From assembly GCA_910890315.1 (NCBI GenBank), contig CAJVGD010000046.1, forward strand, positions 682,001 to 746,000: 64,000 nt of DNA, written 5' to 3'. The first letter of the stretch is position 1, and the number at the start of each line of letters is the position of its first letter. Positions 35,465-46,839 of the stretch are shown piece after piece. The notes under the pieces were generated by a model. That model searched no databases. It was not told the DNA's origin and worked only from the letters and a program-made list of their open reading frames with translations. This DNA comes from Serendipita indica DSM 11827. Lineage: Eukaryota > Basidiomycota > Agaricomycetes > Sebacinales > Serendipitaceae. The translations under genes and the position numbers were made by a program.

Positions 35465-37437
35465 ATGGCACCTTTAAAATCTACCCAGGCCCCTGTTGAC
35501 GTCTCCAGCGACGAGTCTACTTCGTCATTGGAGGCGATTCGCGAACGGGCAAGTCGTAGGAGGAAAACAGGAATATTTGACGGTTTCAAGATATGTATTA
35601 TTAGTGTCAAGTTCAAACCACAGGAGATTGGGGAGCTTACCGACGTGTGTGAGGAGCATGGCGGAAGGATGGAAGCAAACGCCGACGCTGCCGACATTGT
35701 CCTCACAAAAATTGGAACCAGGGCGCGCTTGGAGCGTCATATCGCTTGGGAGGCTGCCGTGAGCTGTCTTTCCACTATCACGGGTCAACATAGCGCTGAC
35801 ATTCCAGGGAAGCAAATGCGTGTTGTTGTGGGACCAGAATATTTAACCGACTGCATACAGCAAAATAAACTGCTGGACTGCACACCATATGTCGCCGTCG
35901 ATGGCTTGGTTCCCCCTGCATCTGTACCGAAGCCGAGTCGCTCCCCCAAGAAGGGTTTAGGGACGAAGAATTCGCCAATCGAACTCTCAGACTCCGAGTC
36001 TTTCGATGCTGCTGCACTTCCCCGATACTGCTGTCAGAGACAGACGCCATTGGTTTGCAAGAATAGCGAACTCATCGCTCAGCTTGCGATGATTAGGCAG
36101 AATCGCTGGCTGGAAGGCGATGATATGAAGGCTCTAGCTCACTCACGAGCCATCGCGGTAAGCTCATTTGTCACTCCCTCAAGCACAGCTGACACCTGTT
36201 AGTCGATCAAAGGTCTGACCTTTCTGAAAAGAGTGAAAATTACTGACGTCGGAACAGCGTTCCCTAACAAGATCGAAACGATCGAAGAGATTGAGAAGCT
36301 TCCGTATGTCGGAAAAAGCACCCTCAACCGAGTCTCGGAGTTCCTTGGGCGAGGTTTCATCGAAGAGGCTCGGCATCTCGAAAAGAATGAACGCTTCCAA
36401 GTGCTGTCCGACTTTACGACCGTCTATGGCATTGGCCCGGTCAAAGCACGGGCCTTTTTGCATCAGAATATTAAGACTTTTGGCGACTTGGAGCGCTATT
36501 ACAGGCGCCAGCTCATGTCCGGTAAAGACACGGAGAATGCACAGGGAATGCTCAACTCGCTTGCTGCCCGTGAGGATTTCCGACTCAAGTAAGCCTTAAA
36601 ACCTGTGTTAGTCATCATTAAACGGTTATCAGGATCTCTCGCGCAGAAGTGGAAGAAGTTGCACGAATCATTGCGAACGAACTCGAGATAATCCAGCCAG
36701 GGTTTATCCATACAATAACGGGAGGGTAAGTTGTACGTGATCTCAGGCTTGTCTCATTTCTCTCTAGATACCGCCGTGGAAAGGAGGAGAGCAACGATAT
36801 CGACATTGTTTTCTCCCATAAGGAGATTGGTCATGGTCGAGGGGCTTTGCAGAGCTTGGTGTCCAGACTGAAAGCTCAAGGAATTATCACGCATACTCTG
36901 CGTAAGAATGTTCACCTCGTTTATGACTTGCTGTTGATGAGGTTCCCATTAGCCGCAACATCGTTTCGAACGCCTGGCTCCATGAAAGCATATACAAAGG
37001 AAAAGGCACTGGAACGAGCACTATGCGTAATCAAGCTACCTGACGACTCGCCATCGTTTCCGTACAATGTCTCTGGGCAGCCACGCAAACTTCGTCGACT
37101 CGATCTCATTTTCGCTCCCCTCGAGACTTATTGGTGTGCGGTTGTAGGATGGTGGGTTGGACGTCATATCATGTCTCAGCGTACTAAAGTTATGATGGCA
37201 GGACCGGGTCAATCATGTTCGAACGAGATTTGCGCAGTTGGTGCAAAGACAAGCTGTGAGCAATTACTTTCACCCTTCTGATCAGGCTCAACGACACTTA
37301 GGCAATATAAGTTTGACAGCAGTGGTCTGATTAGACGTTCCGACCTTCAATGCATTCCAGTACACTCTGAACGGCATCTCTTCCAACTATTGGGGCTCAG
37401 TTATGTCCCTCCACATCTCCGAAACTGCGATTACTGA
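35465..37437 (+). CDS. POL4: Family X DNA polymerase (Pol4/Pol lambda-like)
   Basis: Repair polymerase for non-homologous end joining and base excision repair. Domains in order: an N-terminal BRCT-like region (FDGFKICIISVKFKPQEIGE through MRVVVGPEYLTDCIQQNKLL), a Ser/Pro linker, the 8-kDa lyase domain (IKGLTFLKRVKITDVGTAFP, IEKLPYVGKSTLNRVSEFLG), the fingers HhH (YGIGPVKARAFLH) and the palm with TGGYRRGKEESNDIDIVFSH (two catalytic Asp) and RRLDLIFAPLETYW (third Asp). Splicing then gives TGSIMFERDLRRWCKDKLQY and KFDSSGLIRR, with the C terminus LLGLSYVPPHLRNCDY at 37437, the usual PHLRN end. The start at 35465 precedes the BRCT domain. Confidence 0.9.
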
Positions 37438-37993
37438 ACGGAGCACTTCAAACTGCTCATTCATGCATGACCGCTCAATATCATATTCTCCTTGACGACG
37501 CTTATACTCACAATTTCGCATGGACTTGTATAATACTGTGAACTCAACTTTTCTACTTGGTCGAGGGTGGTTGATTCGAGCAAAAACTGTTGGTTTCATC
37601 CTCTCCAGTGGCCTCGTATGTAGGCCGAAGAGGACACATTTGATATTTTATCTGATCCTTGGTAAGTTTTGTGGGATTGATTTCCTGGTGATGAGCAAGA
37701 TTGCCGCCCCAGTCTGAGGAAAACTCGTGCGGACGAGGCAAATGCTATAGCCAAACATTATATGCACTTCTGATCCACTTTTTCTGATCTTTTATTATCT
37801 TTTCATGCTAACCTTTCTTCGCAGAGTTCGATTCATAGCGTGCGGAAACAAGAATTCATACCTCGGCCAAAATCGTGATGTATATAGTTTTCTTGTACAA
37901 GATCTTAAAGAGTGCAAACACCACTAAAGTGTGTGAGCTAGGCAGGGGTTGGGTCGTCAATTCTTACACTTGACCTCCAACTGCGATAGGCTG
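37438..37993. other. Intergenic region upstream of RFC1
   Basis: 556 bp between the POL4 stop and the RFC1 start. It is AT-rich in places but no gene, RNA or repeat was recognised. It presumably holds the RFC1 promoter. Confidence 0.4.
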
Positions 37994-40900
37994 ATGTCTA
38001 GCTCGAGTAAGAAGAAGGCGGAAAAGCCAGATATACGCGATTCTCTCGCGAAACTTCAGACAAAGGTTTATACCTACCCATCACGTTGTTTGAGCCGCCG
38101 TTGAACGCTCTTGTGCAGCAATCCAAAGCCACCAGCTCATCAAAAGCAAGCTCTACAAAACAACCAATTGAGATATGTACGTGATTCACCGCGACAGGAC
38201 GCGTCGAGACTCATGCTGTGCGGATAGCGGACGATGACGAGTTAGCGCATTTGCGAGTGTGTCTTAGCCTTTGTTCGCCCACTATAGTTCAAGGTCTCCT
38301 GATTCACCTCAAATCGGTCGAAAACTGGACAAACTTGCATTGCAATCCGATACAGACATGTAATCAGGCGTTCGCCACATACGCTCCACGTCTTGGGCTT
38401 ATGATTTCGAACAGGATGTCAGTTAAAAGCACATCTACGTATGCCTCTAAAGGCAAGGGAGCTGCGACGGGTAGTAGTGCGGCGGCCAATCGCAAGAGAA
38501 AAGCCACAGTCATCGATTCGGATGAGGATGAGGAAGAAGAAGAAGAGGATGACGCTCCACCGCGCAAGAAGGCTGCCATATCGACCAAGCATTCTTCGAA
38601 TGCGAAGAAACCAGCGACGTCGACAGCAGGCAAGAAAGCAAAAAATATCTTGGTTCTCTCCGATAGCTCTTCTGACGATCCAAAGCCCGTCAAGAAACCT
38701 GCACCGAAGAAGGATGCGGTACCTCGTGCCTCAGGCTCAACGACCAAGGCATCCAAAGCCTCGTCTGCAAGGGACGATTCGGTGTCCCCATCAAAACCAG
38801 CAAAGCCAAAGTTTGTCGCCTCAGTTCAAGAGGTTTAAGCTGACATAATTGTCTTAGCTTCGCCGCTATACTTGCAAAGCGTGCGAGTGGCCCTGCCGCA
38901 CCTGGCTCAAAGGAAATTCCAATCGGTCAACCAAACTGTCTGGCAAACTTAGCATTCGTATTCACAGGCGAGTTGGACAGTCTTTCTCGAGAAGAGGCTC
39001 AGGATCTTGCGAAGCGATATGGAGGTAAGTACGCCTTTCTCGATTTTCAAACATCCATAGCTCAAATACTATAGCCGCGTAACAACTGCACCGTCTTCCA
39101 AGACCTCTTTTGTAGTCCTCGGCAACAACGCTGGACCGTCGAAACTCTCTATGATTGAGAAACACAACTTGAAGACTTTAAGCGAAGACCAGTTCTTGGA
39201 CTTGATTCGTACTCGGTAGGCTCGTTTCTTGATCAAATCACGCAGCTCACAAGCCTGTAGAAAGGGTGCACTGGATGAGAAGGCCCTGGACAAGCTGCGC
39301 AAGGAAGAGGAGAAGATTAAGAAGGATGCAGAGGAGATGGAAAAGAAGGAGAAAGAGCAGAAAAAGGCTATGGCCACCAAACCCGGGTCGAAGCGCGAGC
39401 AGCATTCATTGTGGGTTCTCTTACATATGGCTAGCCGACGTACTCATATTTCTCAGTGACCCAAGTTCTCAACTGTGGACCACAAAGTATGCTCCGCAAA
39501 ACTTATCGCAAATCTGCGGTAACAAGGGAACGTGGAAAAGGTTCAGCTTTGGCTTCATGACTGGTGCGATTATCTTAAATGCGAGTGGACGTTACTCACT
39601 TCGCAAAGGCCACAATCACGAAAATCTGGATTTAAGTACGGTGGAAAGAACGCGATCAACGGTTATCGAGCCCTCCTCATCTACGGCCCTCCGGGAATTG
39701 GAAAGACGACTACAGCACATCTATGCGCCAAACTGGAGGGTTTTACTCCTATAGAACTGAATGCAAGTGATGCTAGAAGCAAGAAACTAATCGAGGCATG
39801 TCGTCACCCCGTTACCCATCTCGCTCTTATTCTCGTTTAGAATGCGACGAACATCAATAATACATCGTTGGATGGTTGGATGTCGCATGGACAGGTCAGT
39901 TCAATAGTCAAACGTGATATCTATGCTAAGAATTGAAAGGTCAACTCCGCCGGAATCGAAATCACGGATAGGACGGTGTTGATCATGGACGAAGTCGACG
40001 GCATGTCTGCTGGAGATAGAGGTGGTGTAGTGGCACTCAAGGCGCTTATCAAAAAAACTCAAGTGCGTTGGTCCTTGTACTTTATTCTGGCTGACACTCT
40101 TAGGTTCCTATCATTTGCATTGCGAATGATGGGCAAGCTCAAAAGCTCAAACCTCTTATGGGCATTGCAGCGAGCATTCATTTCACCAAGTGAGTGCATT
40201 GCTGCCGTTGTAATGCGTCGTTTAATGTACAAAAGGCCAACGGCGGCTCAGATTAAATCACGCATAGCATCTATCTGCTACAAGTACGACTTCTCATTAT
40301 TCTATCCACAACACTGACGCGGTTTAGGGAGAAGTTGAATATCCCTCCTAACGTGATAGAACAGCTCATCGCCGGAGCCCAATCGGATATTCGCCAGGTT
40401 CTCAACATGCTTTCGACGTGGAAGTTGTCAAAGGGGAGCATGGACTTTGACGAGTCCAAACGGCTGTACGTTTTACTGTGATTATGGAACCTACTCACAA
40501 GTGTATAGTTCTGAAGCAAATCAAAAGTATACTATTCTCTCGCCTTTCAATTGCACAAGCAAGATTCTTGGTCCCTACACATTCTCAAAGACCAATAGAG
40601 AAACGCTCGGAGAGAAGATGGATTACTATTTCCATGAACCGGCGCTCATGCCGCTTTTCGTACAGGTACGACTAGGTCAAGTCGAAAGTTCGTCTTTCAT
40701 CATGGATGCAGGAAAACTACCTTAAGCAGAAACCTGCGAGGGCATCGGATTCAATGGGCCAGGAGTACAATCTCAAAGTCCTCGAACTCATGCGCAAGGC
40801 ATCTGCTTCGATATCAGATGGTGACATGGTCGACCAAATGATCCGCGGGTATACTATTTCCTTCTTCGAACTCTGTTGGCTCACTTAGCTTGCAGCTCGG

Positions 40901-41724
40901 AGCAGCACTGGTCACTAATGCCTCTTCATGCCTGCCTGTCCTTCGTTAGACCGGCATCATTCATGTACGGAGTGTCTGGGGAAGGGTACGGCTACAAGGA
41001 CAGCACGTCTTTTCCTCAGTAGGCTATGCGTGCAGAACATAGTGCGTTCGCTGACGGGAGTAATAGGTGGCTCGGCCAGAATTCAAAGCAAACGAAGTTA
41101 CAGCGCCAACTCGGTGACATTCAGGTCAAGATGAGAATGAAGGTCTCTGGCGACAAGTCCGAAATTCGACGACATTACATTCCGGCCCTATTCCCCCGAA
41201 TCGTGCAACCACTCACAGACAAGGATTTGGACGCTAAAGTAAGCAGGCAACACCAGTGAACTTATAACTGACTTTTCGATAGGAGACCATCAAAGAGGTC
41301 ATCGGAGTTATGGACGAGTACTATCTGAACAAAGAAGACTGGGATACCATTGTCGAGCTCGGAGTCGGGTCACGCAAAGACACCGATGTTCTCAAGAATG
41401 TGGCGACCGCTACGAAAACAGCGTTTACTAGGACATACAATGCATCCGACCATCCTATAGCCTTCCACAAAGGAACCGATGTTGGCGGAATCAAGAAAAT
41501 TGCCGCAAAGGACGTCCCAGATGTTGAAGAAGCGTTTGATGTTGGTGTTATGTCCTTCCTTTGCGTCGGATGCTTATCTTTCACAGATTGACGACGAGGT
41601 TCCTGAAGACGATGAAGATGGGACACCTGAGACTGAAAAGACTGCCGTGCTCAACGACAAATTGATCAAGGAGAAAAAGCCAAAAGGCAGCGGTGAGCCG
41701 AAAGGCAAAGGGAAAGCCAAATGA
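37994..41724 (+). CDS. RFC1: Replication factor C large subunit (RFC1)
   Basis: Largest subunit of the PCNA clamp loader. Order: a basic N terminus ([20 protein letters not shown]), an acidic/Lys-rich linker, a BRCT domain ([40 protein letters not shown]), a coiled-coil-like basic helix, then the AAA+ module ([82 protein letters not shown]). The C-terminal RFC1 domain has [20 protein letters not shown] and [13 protein letters not shown]. It ends [15 protein letters not shown]. At about 39530 the frame shifts by one base between CGNKGT and [11 protein letters not shown] with no plausible intron, so a sequence error is suspected in this essential gene. Confidence 0.92.
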
Positions 41725-41780
41725 TCCTCAGCTGTTATTTCTTGGGTTTGTAGATCATCAGATTGCGCATAAGTTATACA

Positions 41781-43087
41781 TTACTCATGCTTTGCATGAA
41801 CTACACCACCAGTAAGCACATTGGGTAACTCTTGACTGCCGACATTGAACAAGAGACGAATTGCGAAAATGATAATGAGGACAATGGCAACTGAGGTACC
41901 AGCGATGAGCGTAAACGACCTAGAAGAGTTTTATGTTAGAATATGAGCAACGAGGAGAAAGAAGCTGCTTACGTGCTGACGTCCTTGGTGTCACAGGCAG
42001 CTCCTGACCAGTACTCTGTTCGGTTCTTGGAGTCCTTTGTGACGGCACATTGACATATGTAGCACTCTCGAGCACCCTTTCTGATAGGTACGCATTGGCC
42101 GCGTCCGGAGCATTCCGTCGTGCCCTTCTTGCATGCGGACGCGCTGGTGTAGCACTTTGAGCTAGAGAAAATGGGGGCATTTCCGGGGGGTGCCGGGAAG
42201 GGTGCTTGTGTGGGCTCTGCATCTCGTGCGAGAATGTTTGAAGTCACTGGGGAGAACACAACAGCCATATTGACCTTGTCCAAGGAGGGCTATGCCGATA
42301 GTCAGGAAATATGATATGCTAAAGTGAAGAGTTGCTCACATTACTCAATACCGCTTTCAAGGCCAACAGGGTGGATTGGAATTCATCGCTTGAACGCCCA
42401 AACTCGTCCTCCAGCGCCTGCAGACTCGAGACATGGAACGTGCCAAATTTTCGCGAGGTCGAGTGTTCACCTTCGATAAACTCTTCCAATGCATCGAATA
42501 CTCTGACAAAGGCCTCTGCGGCTGGCGACTCGGTCGCAAAGTCGAAAAAGGTGAGCAACCTGTGGGGCGAAGCCATTTCAAAGCCGTTTGTTTGCGGAGT
42601 AGTGTATGTTGCAAAGTTCAGCTCTGAGGCCGAATGGCTATACGACTCTGAGAGCACTTGGATAGAGGCAGGCGTGATGGACGACGTAAAGCTTGGTCTG
42701 GTCCATCCACCTGGTAGAATTTCTATGAAAATAAGAGTGTTAACAAGAGATGTGTGTAACATAAAAACGAGTCGTTAGAGACGTACGTGGGATGTCCGCT
42801 TCGTTCACGTCCACGACGACCAGGAGCGAGTTGTCCGCCGATTTGAGCAACGACTTTCCCAACTCGACTTGTCCACCAGCTTCCTCTAGCAGGGACTGGA
42901 GTTTATCCGTGTCCAATGTTTCTGCAGGCTCGACTCCAAGATGGTGAGCGAGTAACACGTCGGCTTCTTCCGTGGTCAGCTGCGCCAAATGCAGCTCTGA
43001 CGGTCTCAGATAGATGGATGTAGCTGCATTGCTCAATGCAGGCAGCAGCGACGCCGCTAGTGTGCAAAGGACCGAGATGGCCTTCAT
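41781..43087 (-). CDS. Vps3844-type (DUF3844) ER membrane protein
   Basis: Secretory-pathway protein with an N-terminal signal peptide (MKAISVLCTLAASLLPALSN), a luminal helical domain (TTEEADVLLAHHLGVEPAET), and a C-terminal Cys-rich EGF-like DUF3844 module (KCYTSASACKKGTTECSGRG, CVPIRKGARECYICQCAV). One transmembrane segment (LIAGTSVAIVLIIIFAIRLL) follows, with a short cytosolic tail ending VVHAKHE. In yeasts and moulds the family is annotated as vacuolar sorting or ER protein; its exact job is unclear. Four or so short introns are present. It converges with RFC1 with 56 bp between stops. Confidence 0.8.
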
Positions 43088-43395
43088 GGTATGGGTTCAA
43101 GTGCTAAAGAGGCCCCACGCAGGCCCAACTCGTAACGAGGCTTACTATAAACCGACAACTATATCAATTTTTTTTGGGTGGCAGAGATGTTACACAAGGC
43201 ACGCGACTAGGTACAGTAAAGCCAATCGTGGTACGCAGCTCACTGAGCATTCTTCCAGACACGTCAAGCAGATATCTTTGGGTTGTTGGAGAATAAAGTG
43301 ACATTGAGGATGGAGCATTTGATGGTTGAAAGGAAGCAAGCACTCGTCCTTATGGAATGGAATGGCCAGGCACCTTAAGGAAAGAGAGCGTCTCG
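43088..43395. other. Intergenic region upstream of the Vps3844-type gene
   Basis: 308 bp with a T8 run at about 43169 and no recognisable gene. It holds the promoter of the minus-strand Vps3844-type gene and the 3' flank of the PWWP gene. Confidence 0.4.
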
Positions 43396-44808
43396 CTATG
43401 CATCTGTAGCCATGACAGTGTCACCACCTTCCTTTTCGGCAGCTGGGGCAGTTGGTTCTGGGTCAGCCGGAGCATCTTCACTCTTGTCCGCGGCGCCATT
43501 GACCGTAGCCTCTTCGGTTGGCTTTGCGTTGGAGTTGAGAATCTGATGCCATTGAGTGACAAGCTTTGCAGCTCGTTCGCGGAATCGAAACTGGCCGTCG
43601 TCGTCTGGAATGTGCGAAGGCTCGAGTTGGGAGATCTTCTTCATGACCTTGCCAATCTTGGAGTACTGTAATACAATGTAAGAGACGTAAAGAGGGTTTG
43701 TAAGGCACTTACTTGAAGATACTGGATAGTTAGACCCTGGTAGTTTTCGATGATGTTGAACGTCTCATCATACTCGGGCAGAGACTGGAATCGCGGGTAA
43801 GCAAAGCTAAAAAGTGGGCGGAGAATCAACATACACTAGCTTCAGGTTTGGCATTATCACGCAAAAAGGCACGCTGAAGTTGATGCCGCCAATCCTTGAT
43901 CTTGATTGCCTCTGGGTCGTTGGCTAGTGCTGCAAAGGCTGCTATTATCAGCACTAGATCAACTCGAGGAATGCAACAAGCGACTTACTTTCGTCCTCTT
44001 CCTCCTCTTTCTTTGCCTTCTTCTTCGAGGGCTTTTCATCCTCCGATTCTTCGTCCGCTTTGCGCTTCTTGGTCGCACGTTTCTTCTTTGAGCTAGAATC
44101 TTCTTCCTTGTCTGCCTTTTTCTTGCGCGAAGCCTTTGGTTCCGCTGCACCCTTGCGTTTCTTGCTAGACTTTTCTGCATCCTCCGCCTGTAGCTCGTCC
44201 TCTTCCGCATTAGCCTCTGCTTCAGCCTGGGCGATCAATTGCTTCTTCCTCTCGACCAGCCATGATTCTGGGCTCTTGGCGAGCTCGTAACCCTTGTAAA
44301 GCTGTCCCTTTTTGCCATTCTCCAACCATTTGGTAATTTTATCCTCTGTCAACAAGGAAATGTCCTTGCCAGTCGTCCAGCCACTGTAGGAGGGTTGGCA
44401 GCGCAAGCGCACACCGTCGGTCAGTCTAGGGAACGGGGTTGCCACTGCCAAACACAAGACGCTCACAAGTCACCCGTGGGCATGAACATGACACAGTAAT
44501 AACCGGCACCCTTTGGTTTCTCCTTCTTGATCGACGGCGGGACATTCTCTGCGTCCATGATCTGCCAATGTTGCGCACGACAGCGTCGGCCATAAAAGGG
44601 CAAGAGACCCGGGTAGACGCGTGAATAGTGCGTGTATGATCGTTGAGAACAAGAGACGACGCGCCAACGTGAGCAAAAGACGCGGGCATTGGGTGAGGAA
44701 CAGACGCACCACGGACGGCCAAGGAGAAAAGCCCTTGACTTTGGCGAGCACAACGTCTCCATCGTTGAAAGTTGGCACTGGCTTTGTGGCGGGAGGGGTT
44801 TTGGACAT
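43396..44808 (-). CDS. PWWP-domain chromatin protein with LEDGF-like helical domain
   Basis: Chromatin reader. The start at 44808 gives MSKTPPATKPVPTFNDGDVV, then LAKVKGFSPWPSVV (PWWP motif), KGAGYYCVMFMPTGD and YSGWTTGKDISLLTEDKITK, completing the domain that binds methylated H3 tails and DNA. A long Lys/Glu-rich linker (KKRKGAAEPKASRKKKADKE) follows. The C-terminal half (SLPEYDETFNIIENYQGLTI, YSKIGKVMKKISQLEPSHIP) resembles the integrase-binding/TFIIS-N helical bundle of LEDGF-type proteins. It ends GGDTVMATDA. Several short introns are present. The exact orthologue is uncertain. Confidence 0.78.
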
Positions 44809-45177
44809 GGCGTGTCGAAGGCTCAAGAGTTTGGTCGATATGGAGAGGTCTGAGTGAAGTCACCGCTTGCTCCCCGCATAGACGAGCTTTCGGCGGCTCG
44901 TAAACGCACACAAATGTTATATAAACATCATTTTATCGCATTTTTGGGTGGTCAATTTGAAGCACCGGACATGCGTTGGGTGGCCTGGGGTCAAGTCGAG
45001 AGGAAGCAGTCAAGCACACAGTAAGGATATTGCTATTACATTCCTTGTACATACACACACAGACTCCGGGAAGCTTGCCACGCCATGAAAGCCATCTACG
45101 ACCCGACCTCGACGATAGATATCAGCGGTGACGACACCAGTGCCAGCCACACCTTTTTGAACCTGTTGCGATAGAGT
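44809..45177. promoter_or_regulatory. Promoter region of the PWWP gene with TATA-like element
   Basis: This 369-bp gap contains TTATATAAA at 44918-44926, which on the minus strand is a TATA-like element about 110 bp upstream of the PWWP start. The rest is the 3' flank of the Zn-cluster gene, with a short CA-rich stretch near 45053. No gene was recognised. Confidence 0.4.
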
Positions 45178-46103
45178 CTAGGATGACACAAGACTACATG
45201 GGAGATCCGGCTTGAGAAGGCATTGGTTGCATCGACCGCCGGGGAAAGGAACAGCGCATGGAACCTTGCGCCGTTTGCAGCTGGAGCATGCCTTGACCTT
45301 TCGGTTCACAAATCCTAACCCAGAGAGCGCACCCTTGGGCCCTGCACGTGCTGAACCAGTCAAGGCTGACTGCTGAACAGGGGTTGGATGAGAAGTAGGT
45401 AACGCGACGCGTGACCGGTAGTATGAGGATTTGGACGGTTTGATCGCTGAAGTCTCCTGGGTTGCAGATGTGGGCTCGCGCGGAGGCGTCGATGGGTGCG
45501 CTGGGACATGGGGAGGCGATGGTGAGACGTGCATGACATGATGGTCGTCTGATCCGCCATCACTCCCCGAAGAGATGTCCTCGTTGGGTGGGGTGCTGCT
45601 CGCCCCAGAGTACCAACGAGCAGATTCGTCGAGACTACTGAAGGCGGGGGTAATGTCCATCGGAGATGATGTATGAATGCGTGGCACTGTGTTGTAATCA
45701 CCATAGACATGCATTTGACCATGGTAATGTTCGCGAACGTCCAAGTCCTTCGGACAGACGCTGTAGATGCAATCAGTGAACTATGACGCGTTGTTTGGTG
45801 AAAGGGTACTCACGTTCCATTTCCAGGCGGGTAGGTGAGATGAGACGCGTCGAGGGCGTGGGCAGCAGTGTACGTGCCGCTCGAGTAAAACATGTCGTCG
45901 GATGACTCGAGGAACATCTCGGGCTCGAAGTATGGATGGCCTTGAACCATATTAGAAGGATATGAACCCTGTTGGGTCAAAGGGAACGACGCGTCGAGCA
46001 TCCTCGGGTCGGTGGCAACGCCGTGAGGGAGATAATCCGCGTCGTAGGGAGAGTAGTGCATGTCTGCAGGGTATTGGGAGTAATTGGAGTTGTAATGGGC
46101 CAT
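45178..46103 (-). CDS. Putative transcription factor with C-terminal Zn2Cys6-like cluster
   Basis: Two-exon gene. Exon 1 (start 46103) is Tyr/Ser/Pro-rich and low complexity (MAHYNSNYSQYPADMHYSPY). Splicing at about 45760-45812 continues as SVCPKDLDVREHYHGQMHVY. A Ser/Pro/His-rich disordered region follows. The C terminus has a basic Cys cluster, KVKACSSCKRRKVPCAVPFP then GGRCNQCLLKPDLPC, with spacing C-x2-C-x6-C-x9-C-x2-C-x7-C, close to fungal Zn2Cys6 domains. In most such factors the cluster is near the N terminus, so the end position is unusual. The target genes are unknown. Confidence 0.72.
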
Positions 46104-46839
46104 TGATGGTCGTGAGCTTGACGCCGTCGGGAGTAAACAAGTTTTGGTCGGGGTTAGAATTTCTCGCAAGCACGAGTAAACAAGGCTGGACTTTGACTGA
46201 ATTGATGGAGCGAATGCTGAACAGATGGACTATTTATGTATGATTTCTGAACATCTTGATGATGGGTGAAATTAATGTGAGGATAAATCGCTAAAAAGGC
46301 CGGTCTCCCTAGTGGCGACCTGAGACGGAAAGACGTTATGGGGAGAAGAATAGTGATTTATTATGATATATTGCACATATTATACGCTATACACCGACTC
46401 TGAGGGTGGGTTTTGGGAGCCGCGCAAACTGCTAAGTCTAATTGGGCCGCATTGGTAGCTGGACGGTGGGCCCGGCTGAATGTGCACCCACAAAGGGAAC
46501 CAATGCGTCGACAAAACGATGATCCTTTTCACATTCCGCAGTAGTGCAGCACTTTGGCCGCGAGGAATAACCCTTTACTGTGGTTCGCCGTGCGCAGTTC
46601 CTTGCAGGTAGACTCAACTCAGGATTCAAATCTAGACCGATCTGCCTTTGACATCTCGTTACCGCGGAACTCCAACGGGACAAAAGGCTGGCAGCCATGG
46701 CGCGGTGATAGTGAGCTATTTCTGTAACAAGTATATAACGGGTCATTCCATTGGTGTCGCGCTCCCCTCATAAACTCTGCCTCCTTGGGCGTGCTTTTGC
46801 TGGTCACCGACCGCCCGTTCCTTCATTCTGCTCACAGCT
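46104..46839. other. Divergent intergenic region and 5' flank of the DOMON duplication
   Basis: 736 bp between the Zn-cluster gene and DOMON-b561 copy 1. The part from about 46395 onward is similar to the region upstream of copy 2 (48463 onward), for example around GTGCGCAGTTCCTTGCAGGTAG, so it belongs to the duplicated unit. AT-rich stretches near 46250-46385 may hold promoter elements. No gene was recognised. Confidence 0.45.
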
